Below, piece by piece: positions 58,542 to 64,000 of a stretch of 64,000 nucleotides of DNA. Origin of the DNA: Litoribrevibacter albus (GTDB taxonomy: Bacteria > Pseudomonadota > Gammaproteobacteria > Pseudomonadales > Litoribrevibacteraceae); the NCBI RefSeq assembly GCF_030159995.1, contig NZ_BSNM01000027.1, positions 186,001 through 250,000 on the forward strand, written 5' to 3'. How positions within the stretch are numbered: position 1 is the first letter of the stretch; the number at the start of each line of letters is the position of its first letter. The notes under the pieces are model-generated. The model saw nothing but the letters and a program-made list of their open reading frames with translations, was not told the DNA's origin and made no database searches. The position numbers and the translations under genes were made by a program.

Positions 58542-60308
58542 TTAGTTCAGTGGGGCCACTCGCATGACTTCTTCAATGGTGGTAATACCACGCGCTACTT
58601 TTTGGGCACCACTGATTCTCAAGGAACGCATCCCCTCCTTGTAGGCTTGAGCCCGCAGCTGGGATAAGTCCGTTTGTTCGTGAACAAACTCTTTGAGCGA
58701 TTCACTCATTGGCATCACCTCGTAGATCCCTTCACGCCCCAAATAGCCCGTATCCCGACATTCCAAACATCCTACTGGCCCATAGGTCTCGGTCGGCACA
58801 CCCGCACGCCAAGGTCTCGTCAAACGTTCCCAAGCGCCTTCATCCAAGGGTTGTGAAGTTTTACAGTGTGGACACAATCGACGCACCAGACGCTGGGCCA
58901 TCACACCCAACACAGTAGCTTTGATCAGATACGGAGGAATACCCAGCTCCTGCAAACGAGTTACCGCCGTCGGAGCATCGTTGGTGTGTAACGTTGAAAG
59001 CACCAAGTGACCGGTCAACGCTGCCTCAATAGCAATCTCAGCAGTTTCCAGATCTCGAATCTCCCCCACCATGATGATGTCCGGGTCCTGACGAAGCAAA
59101 GAACGCACACCGCTGGCAAAGGTCAGATCGATGTTATGCTGCACCTGCATCTGGTTAAATGCCGGCTCAACCATTTCAATCGGATCTTCAATGGTACACA
59201 CATTTACTTCCGGGGTAGCCAGCGCTTTCAAGGTAGAATAAAGCGTCGTCGTTTTACCGGAACCCGTCGGCCCGGTCACAAACACAATACCACTGTTCTC
59301 AGACGTCATCTGATTCCAGCGTTTAAAATCGTCCTGAATCAACCCCAGCTCACTGAAGGGTTTCAGCAACACATCCGGGTCAAATACCCGCATTACCAGC
59401 TTTTCACCAAAGGCGGTTGGCATTGTGGATAAACGTAACTCCACCTCATTACCTTCCAGACTTTTGGTTTTGAGACGACCGTCCTGAGGCTTACGTTTTT
59501 CTGCCACGTTCATCCGTCCCAAGATCTTGATCCGGCTTAATACGGCCATCGCCACCTGCACCGGGAACTGATAAACCGCGTGCAACACACCATCAATACG
59601 GAAACGGAGCACCCCCTGATCTCGACGGGGTTCCAGGTGAATATCACTGGCCCGCTGATCAAAGGCGTACTGCAGCAACCAATCCACAATATTCACAATG
59701 TGCTTATCATTGGCGTCGTGACTACCTTTACGACCAAGCTCCAACAACTGCTCCATGTTGGTAACTTTGCTTTCCGTCTGGCCCTTACGATCAGTGGCAG
59801 CACTGTTCACTGAGCGAGCCAGATTATAGAACTCGACCGTATAACGACGAATATCTTCCGGGCTAACGACCGCACGTTTAATTTCTTTTCTCAAAACGTG
59901 CCGCAAACCGCTTTCCCAATCATCAATGAAGGGTTCACTGGAGCCGATGATCACTTCGGTAGGCGTCACCTCCAAAGCCAGAATCTGGTGCTGCTGAGCA
60001 AACTCATAGGACATCACAGAGGTAATGGACGCCACATCCACCTTCAACGGGTCGATGTGGAAATGATGTTGCCCGGAAACCCGAGCCAACAACTCAGCAA
60101 TGGTCGCAGAATCCAACGTCCGCTCAGAATTTTGCTTATCAGCGAGACGTAGCGCAGCCAATTGTTCGATCGGGCTATGATTCTTAGACGAATCCACATT
60201 CGAAAACAATTCAGCAGCGTCTTCCGCTGAAAGTCGATTCTGCGACTTCAGGATATCCACCAAATCACGTAATGTGAGTTTTCGGCCTAAGAGTTTATTA
60301 ATATCCAC
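58542..60308 (-). CDS. GspE/PilB-family secretion or pilus ATPase
   Basis: A 588-residue hexameric ATPase of the type II secretion/type IV pilus/MSHA class. The N-terminal MshEN-like domains occupy about 1-165. The core has Walker A GPTGSGKTTTLYST (about 342-355), an Asp box and Walker B (RQDPDIIMVGEIRD), the His box and a C-terminal zinc site with CPHC (about 493-496) and CLEC (about 522-525). The zinc tetracysteine favours the PilB/MshE/GspE extension ATPases. No pilin, platform or secretin genes lie beside it in this window, so it is an isolated ATPase gene whose system is elsewhere. No motor-specific subfamily can be fixed. Confidence 0.92.
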   Translation of the reverse strand: MDINKLLGRKLTLRDLVDILKSQNRLSAEDAAELFSNVDSSKNHSPIEQLAALRLADKQNSERTLDSATIAELLARVSGQHHFHIDPLKVDVASITSVMSYEFAQQHQILALEVTPTEVIIGSSEPFIDDWESGLRHVLRKEIKRAVVSPEDIRRYTVEFYNLARSVNSAATDRKGQTESKVTNMEQLLELGRKGSHDANDKHIVNIVDWLLQYAFDQRASDIHLEPRRDQGVLRFRIDGVLHAVYQFPVQVAMAVLSRIKILGRMNVAEKRKPQDGRLKTKSLEGNEVELRLSTMPTAFGEKLVMRVFDPDVLLKPFSELGLIQDDFKRWNQMTSENSGIVFVTGPTGSGKTTTLYSTLKALATPEVNVCTIEDPIEMVEPAFNQMQVQHNIDLTFASGVRSLLRQDPDIIMVGEIRDLETAEIAIEAALTGHLVLSTLHTNDAPTAVTRLQELGIPPYLIKATVLGVMAQRLVRRLCPHCKTSQPLDEGAWERLTRPWRAGVPTETYGPVGCLECRDTGYLGREGIYEVMPMSESLKEFVHEQTDLSQLRAQAYKEGMRSLRISGAQKVARGITTIEEVMRVAPLN

Positions 60309-60397
60309 ACCATGTCCTTTTTGCTGTTTTGTTTGCCGTTTTTCTTTTATCTACCGGATCGATTTCCGCATCTCTGGCTTGTAATGTCACTGCAATG

Positions 60398-61303
60398 TCA
60401 CGAAGAATGGCGCCAGGCATACCGTGCCAAACGTAATAACCATTGTCCTCTCAAGAGCGGATTCAGTGTACTGACATCACCAAATAATAACCAAGGTCTG
60501 ACGTCCATTTCATTCAACAAACCATCGTCAACCAAGGTTTCCAGCACGGATGCAAGGCACTTCGGATCATTCAATTCAGACGGATTCATAACGCCTTGAA
60601 TCGCCCATTCCAATCGACTTGCCGGTTCCCTAGCATCTTCCAACGTAATTCGACTGGTTTGCCACACGCCAGGCTGAAAAAGTTCAAAACCACGTTGAGC
60701 CTTGGTCACATCAGACACCAACATAGGCACCTGTTTACTTAGTGCCTCGGCAAGATCAAAGACACACTCGGGGCTGCCTTCCAGCAACTCCAGCTCAAGC
60801 TCAGAAAGCTGCGTGGTTTGCTCTCCGACAATTACCTGCCCTTGATCCAACACCACCTCTATTCGAGAACCTTTCGATGATGTCCACAACCAACCGGATC
60901 GCGTGAAATTAGTTTCAAAGACGGGCATCAACTGATCGACATTCAATTCCGCAGGCCAAACATCCGATGGAAATAACTCCGGCTGCAGTCGTGGCTCAAC
61001 CTCACCATCACCATCAGCATCGGTATCGGCGATTTTGAATTCCCACTCACCGCGTTGATGCAGACCGCCGACGGACTTACCTTTGGTTTTTAAGGTCTGT
61101 AAATACTGACTGCCTGATCTCCGAATACGCAACGCCGCCTTAGTCTTTAAAAGCTGCAGGTCCGGTGTATCAAAATAGATATTTTCCAGAGTTTTATCTG
61201 GCTGACGAACATTGGCAGGATTTGAATGAAACCAACTAAGATTCAAGAACTGAGCAACAGCATCTTCACTCAATTCCAGTTTTAACTCTAACTCTTGAGA
61301 CAT
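60398..61303 (-). CDS. CYTH-domain inorganic triphosphatase-like protein
   Basis: A 301-residue cytosolic protein with a CYTH (triphosphate tunnel) domain at about residues 3-205. The ExExK signature ELELKLEL is at the start, followed by paired Lys/Arg strands (ALRIRRSG and LQTLKTKG), EWEF and QLSELELELLEG. E. coli YgiF and related proteins hydrolyse inorganic triphosphate. The C-terminal about 90 residues are a short helical remnant of the CHAD region found in longer relatives, lacking its conserved histidines as far as seen. It lies 35 bases downstream of the response regulator gene on the same strand, so the two probably share an operon. Confidence 0.88.
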   Translation of the reverse strand: MSQELELKLELSEDAVAQFLNLSWFHSNPANVRQPDKTLENIYFDTPDLQLLKTKAALRIRRSGSQYLQTLKTKGKSVGGLHQRGEWEFKIADTDADGDGEVEPRLQPELFPSDVWPAELNVDQLMPVFETNFTRSGWLWTSSKGSRIEVVLDQGQVIVGEQTTQLSELELELLEGSPECVFDLAEALSKQVPMLVSDVTKAQRGFELFQPGVWQTSRITLEDAREPASRLEWAIQGVMNPSELNDPKCLASVLETLVDDGLLNEMDVRPWLLFGDVSTLNPLLRGQWLLRLARYAWRHSS

Positions 61304-61338
61304 TAAATCAACGACATCCTTAGTATGAAGCCAAGGAG

Positions 61339-61737
61339 TTAGCTTAATAGATTAATCACCTTTGCTTCGGTAATTGGCTTAGCAACATACTCAATGGCCA
61401 GTTCTTTAACTTTTGCTTTTACGTTTTCTTCTTTATGGGCCGTGATCAGGACAATTCGACCGCCTGGATTGATCTTCTGTAACTCAGGTACTGTATCCAA
61501 CCCGTTCTTATTGGGCATTTCTTCATCGAGCGTAATCAAATCCGGCTTAAACTTCTCAACCATCTTGATGGCTTCATCTCCATCCCTGGCCTCATGAACG
61601 ACAAGGCTACCACAGATGGCCTCAATCATCGCCTTCAACATCAGGCGAGAGATGTCACTGTCATCTACTACTAAAACGGTTTTTCCATGATAAGGAGATT
61701 GAGATTTTCCATTGAAAGAAACACGACTAAAGGGCAT
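61339..61737 (-). CDS. Single-domain response regulator (CheY-like)
   Basis: A 132-residue receiver domain with no output domain. Visible are the acidic pair in VLVVDDSD, the phospho-accepting Asp in LITLDEEMPNKNGL (about residue 72), the switch Thr in VLITAH and the conserved Lys in YVAKPI. An 18-residue N-terminal tail precedes the domain. The ribosome site AGGAG lies about seven bases upstream. Such stand-alone receivers act by protein contact in chemotaxis, pilus motility or phosphorelays. The sensory partner is not visible; the hybrid kinase at 35-37 kb is one candidate because it lacks an HPt partner, but this is speculation. Confidence 0.92.
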   Translation of the reverse strand: MPFSRVSFNGKSQSPYHGKTVLVVDDSDISRLMLKAMIEAICGSLVVHEARDGDEAIKMVEKFKPDLITLDEEMPNKNGLDTVPELQKINPGGRIVLITAHKEENVKAKVKELAIEYVAKPITEAKVINLLS

Positions 61738-61974
61738 TGGGCGCTCCTGCTTGAGCCTAAGTTAATCGAAAGCCAGTACCTTCCACTCTAGTATAGATAA
61801 CAGATAAGGGTATAGATAATTGATAAGCCACCCAAAAAACACTAAATTATTTCAATAATAATACTGCTGAGTCAGATACTTAAAATGAGACACAGGCCTC
61901 GGGGTAACATTTATTTACTTGAAGGCAAAGTCACACATTTGACTATACTCTAAACACGATTCAACGAAGAATAA

Positions 61975-62766
61975 ATGCTCCGTGATAAGGCGACACACCT
62001 AATGCTATTACTTGGTGAACATCCAGACCACATAGAACGCATGGCGGCTCGACTCAAAGAGCTAAGCAAGTATTTGGTATCAGGGTTAATTAATGATTTA
62101 CCTCCGAGAGAATTAAACCAGATTGAAGACCTGTATCAGGACTGCGATACCAACACACTTTTTTACCTTCAATCCGGCACCATTCAGGTAGAAAGCAATG
62201 ATCGCGTGGTGTTTTATTATGAAGAGGGAGATCTAGTCGGCCTTCAGAACACGCTGGATATCCCGTCACCAAAACTCTCCAGCCCGGACCCGGTTACCGT
62301 TATCGCAATCAACAAAGAAATCTTTGCCGATCATGTATCCAACAAACCTCACTGGGCACAATACCTGTTAATCCTCTCGACCTTCTTCAAAGATGCCTAT
62401 TCCCGTTTGGCACAAATCCACTCGATTCCCCAAACAGGCTTCCTCACCTTTAAAGCAGGCGACCTGATCATCAAGGAAGGAGACGAGTCCGCTGAAGTCT
62501 ATACCATGCTCTCCGGTCATGCGGATGTCATGGTGAAGTCGAAAAAGGTCGGGGATATCTACAGCGAAGAAATTTTTGGTGCGATGGCGGCCTTTACCAA
62601 CTCCCCTCGAAGTGCCAGCGTAGTGGCCTCCGAAGAATGCCACGTATTGGCCGTTCCGAAAGACCAGTTTGTGAACCTGATTCAATACCACCCGAAAACT
62701 TGCGTCAGCCTCATTGAAAGTATGGCCAGAAAAATTAAATCCATGAACGAGATGATCACGGCCTAA
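61975..62766 (+). CDS. Cyclic-nucleotide-binding domain protein
   Basis: A 263-residue cytosolic protein with two cNMP-binding-like (Crp-fold) regions. The first is weak (about 25-115, with FYLQSGTIQVE and FYYEEGDLVGL). The second is clear (about 143-250, with FKAGDLIIKEGDESAEVYTMLSGHADV and the phosphate-cassette-like EEIFGAMAAFTNSPRSASVVA). The cassette has S-P-R-S-A-S, close to the R-x-A of cAMP-binding sites. There is no helix-turn-helix, so it is not a Crp-type activator; it probably regulates a partner by protein contact. It is a monocistronic plus-strand gene, followed by the Fur-controlled region. Confidence 0.85.
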   Translation: MLRDKATHLMLLLGEHPDHIERMAARLKELSKYLVSGLINDLPPRELNQIEDLYQDCDTNTLFYLQSGTIQVESNDRVVFYYEEGDLVGLQNTLDIPSPKLSSPDPVTVIAINKEIFADHVSNKPHWAQYLLILSTFFKDAYSRLAQIHSIPQTGFLTFKAGDLIIKEGDESAEVYTMLSGHADVMVKSKKVGDIYSEEIFGAMAAFTNSPRSASVVASEECHVLAVPKDQFVNLIQYHPKTCVSLIESMARKIKSMNEMITA

Positions 62767-62816
62767 ACGCCTGTGAATAAGTCATTTATGGAAACCCGAA
62801 CAACTTTCCAATAAAT

Positions 62817-62835
62817 TTTAATGAGAATCATTGTT
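62817..62835 (+). promoter_or_regulatory. Fur-box-like operator 1
   Basis: A 19-base sequence containing TAATGAGAATCATTGT matches the GATAATGATAATCATTATC consensus at 14 of 19 positions, including the whole central AATCATT. It lies just upstream of the -35 element of the promoter at 62842. Confidence 0.75.
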
Positions 62836-62841
62836 ATTTAG

Positions 62842-62869
62842 TTGACACAAAGATGAGAATGATTATTAT
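62842..62869 (+). promoter_or_regulatory. Near-consensus sigma70 promoter
   Basis: A perfect -35 TTGACA (62842-62847) and -10 TATTAT (62864-62869, five of six) are separated by 16 bases. The start of transcription is expected at about 62876-62878. The -10 and spacer overlap the second Fur box, so iron-loaded Fur would block RNA polymerase. Confidence 0.75.
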
Positions 62870-62870
62870 T
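62852..62870 (+). promoter_or_regulatory. Fur-box-like operator 2
   Basis: GATGAGAATGATTATTATT matches the Fur consensus at 13 of 19 positions and covers the spacer and -10 region of the promoter. With box 1 it would allow Fur to bind on both sides of the -35 element. Confidence 0.7.
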
Positions 62871-62876
62871 AGAGAC

Positions 62877-62963
62877 AGAAATCAACGAACACACTCATTG
62901 GTTTCTATCTCCTCATCAAGCTAATCACGGTTTGCCCCTTCCATTGGAAGGGGCGCTTTTTTT
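62877..62963 (+). ncRNA. Candidate Fur-repressed small RNA (RyhB/PrrF-like arrangement)
   Basis: A transcript from the promoter at 62842 would run about 87 bases to the T run at 62957-62963. It has no convincing open reading frame of its own. It contains the pyrimidine-rich segment TATCTCCTCATC (CTCCTC at 62909-62914), complementary to GAGGAG-type ribosome sites, followed by the terminator hairpin with a U7 tail suited to Hfq binding. RyhB and PrrF RNAs have this layout: Fur-blocked promoter, about 90-120 nt, intrinsic terminator. I see no clear sequence match to the RyhB or PrrF cores, so it would be a new family or a diverged one. Confidence 0.6.
62934..62963 (+). terminator. Intrinsic terminator of the candidate small RNA
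   Basis: A 9-bp perfect GC-rich stem (62934-62942 with 62946-62954, GCCCCTTCC/GGAAGGGGC) with an ATT loop is followed by GC and seven T. It separates the Fur-controlled promoter from the lipoprotein gene at 63143. Confidence 0.9.
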
Positions 62964-63142
62964 CAGCATCATCCATTTCTTTGGATTCACCAGCAAATCA
63001 CACCAACACCTTTCTGTGAACCCAGTCATATCGCGCAAAACCGTTACAATTGGACTCGAAAGAATACAAAAAGGCATTCCCGCTGCTACTACACGATGTC
63101 GTATGATCCCCCGATTACAATAACAATCAATGAGATAGCAGT

Positions 63143-64000
63143 ATGTTGGCACGTGTATTCTTCGTTTCATGCGTTTGTTTTCTACTTCAGGCATGCGGGG
63201 GCGGCTCCGGTGGTGGTAGTGATAACGTTTCCTCTTCATCCACGGAAAACAATAATTCAGTCACTCCGGCGGAAGAAACGGAAGTGGAAAAGGCCCTAAG
63301 AACAGGGGACGCAAGAGAAGTCAGCCAATCAATCACACTGGTTAATGCAGCATTAGATACCATCGATGACTATCGGACACAGTATTCCAGCATCAAACGT
63401 CAACTGCTTCAGTTGAACACAGACGGTTCAGCAAAACAGGATGGCTCAAGCCTGACTAACCTCACCTGGGATGTCACTCACGATGCGGCACAGCTAAAGG
63501 CAACCTTCGGCGTTAATGACACTTTACTGATCAGCAATGCCAGCCAAAACAGCACCGCTGGTTCCGAAGCCTTTGGCATCATCGGCCAAGAAGCAGAGGA
63601 TTCGATCACCAGCCGTTACATGGTATTAGGCAGCAATCCAATGCGGACCTGGCAACGCGGATTCGACATCAATGACGCTATGCATCAGTGGCTAAAAAAC
63701 AGCATTGAATGGCTGACCGGCAGAGAAAATTTTAATGAAACGCCATTGAAAGTACGTATCGCTCACATGAGTGATGGTTATTATTTCCCCGATCAAAGCG
63801 CCACCCGCAACTGGCTGGACACCTATTACCCTGGTCAGGTGGAATACAATGTGGCTGACAGCTGTAACGGCAACGCACTGTTGAGTTGTGTTCAGGAGCA
63901 ACCGGATCTATTGATCATCTCTCAAGAGAAGTTAGACGGCTTATCCACCAGCGTGATCACCAATGCTATTGTACAAGCCCAGGCTCAAGGCACAGCCGTT
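63143..64000 (+). CDS. Lipoprotein, possibly ImpA-like metalloprotease, C-terminus outside window
   Basis: The frame opens at ATG 63143 and stays open to the window edge (286 codons). A lipoprotein signal (MLARVFFVSCVCFLLQAC, lipidated Cys18) is followed by a Gly/Ser linker of the GGGSGGGS type. The following region (EKALRTGDAREVSQSITLVNAALDTI, and later MHQWLKNSIEWLTG and VRIAHMSDGYYFP) reminds me of the N-terminal domain of ImpA-type metalloproteases of Pseudomonas and relatives, but the zinc-binding part lies beyond the window, so this is a guess. The upstream terminator means it is probably not transcribed from the Fur-controlled promoter. Confidence 0.6.
   Translation, partial: MLARVFFVSCVCFLLQACGGGSGGGSDNVSSSSTENNNSVTPAEETEVEKALRTGDAREVSQSITLVNAALDTIDDYRTQYSSIKRQLLQLNTDGSAKQDGSSLTNLTWDVTHDAAQLKATFGVNDTLLISNASQNSTAGSEAFGIIGQEAEDSITSRYMVLGSNPMRTWQRGFDINDAMHQWLKNSIEWLTGRENFNETPLKVRIAHMSDGYYFPDQSATRNWLDTYYPGQVEYNVADSCNGNALLSCVQEQPDLLIISQEKLDGLSTSVITNAIVQAQAQGTAV

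Noticed and set aside
61919-61949. Possible promoter TTGAAG-19-TATACT before the cNMP-binding gene
   Set aside because: The -35 is poor and the spacer too long for a standard sigma70 promoter; not convincing.
62925-63239. 104-residue minus-strand reading frame, and a 63-residue plus-strand frame, over the sRNA terminator
   Set aside because: Neither has a ribosome site or protein-like composition. They overlap the terminator hairpin and the start of the lipoprotein gene, which has a clear signal peptide and lipobox.

Overview
The window looks like the chromosome of a marine-type gammaproteobacterium with moderate GC, close in gene content to the Hahella/Marinobacter/Oceanospirillales part of the class. 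The grounds are an arginine succinyltransferase operon in the Pseudomonas order aruC-F-G-D-B, a wax ester synthase/diacylglycerol acyltransferase with an acyl-CoA-binding protein beside it, an FATP-type acyl-CoA synthetase, a valine-pyruvate aminotransferase, RarD, Dgt, CFI-box and large-lipoprotein surface proteins, and Fur-type iron control. No phage, integron, insertion sequence, CRISPR array or rRNA was seen. The identification is inference from protein families, not from a marker gene.

Layout. 1-5.5 kb: a PhzF-like enzyme (cut by the window edge) under a MerR-type promoter, a periplasmic binding protein, a GlxA/AraC regulator divergent from an alpha/beta hydrolase, and a GAF-GGDEF diguanylate cyclase. 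5.6-8.7 kb: a large secreted ExeM/NucH-type nuclease. 8.7-18.3 kb: nitrogen scavenging, with the aru/ast arginine operon, a small unknown gene, an ArgR-type regulator and an isoaspartyl dipeptidase-like protein in one block, which would fit use of beta-Asp-Arg dipeptides. 18.4-29.5 kb: a chemoreceptor, two big surface lipoproteins and a subtilisin-like protease with a CFI-box C-terminus, then a TSUP permease. 30.4-35 kb: an AT-rich gap with clustered DnaA-box-like sites, avtA, rarD, a small phasin-like protein, a GNAT enzyme with a tandem-repeat insertion, and a DTW-domain tRNA-modifying enzyme.

35-46 kb: a hybrid histidine kinase, two tandem FAD proteins resembling the polyunsaturated fatty acid isomerase PAI, dgt, a retinol-saturase-like FAD protein followed by an Rdx/SelW-like protein, and an FATP-like acyl-CoA synthetase with a small partner gene. 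46-51 kb: a membrane-anchored MshEN-domain protein, a PilZ-like protein, three tRNAs (Thr, Leu, Gln), an M23 peptidase-like protein and an MltC-like protein that has lost its catalytic glutamate. 51-56.5 kb: a storage-lipid group with an ACBP-domain protein, WS/DGAT, a PlsC-like acyltransferase and an SDR/epimerase. 56.6-64 kb: a K+ channel, a small envelope protein preceded by a possible leader peptide, a GspE-type ATPase, a CYTH protein, a single-domain response regulator, a cNMP-binding protein, a candidate Fur-controlled small RNA, and the 5' part of a lipoprotein gene.

The strongest candidate for something undescribed is at 62.8-63.0 kb: a near-consensus sigma70 promoter overlapped and flanked by two Fur-box-like sequences, followed by about 85 bases with no convincing gene and an intrinsic terminator. 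This is the architecture of RyhB/PrrF-type iron-responsive small RNAs. Functional statements about proteins come from reading motifs and remembered family features; no database search was possible.
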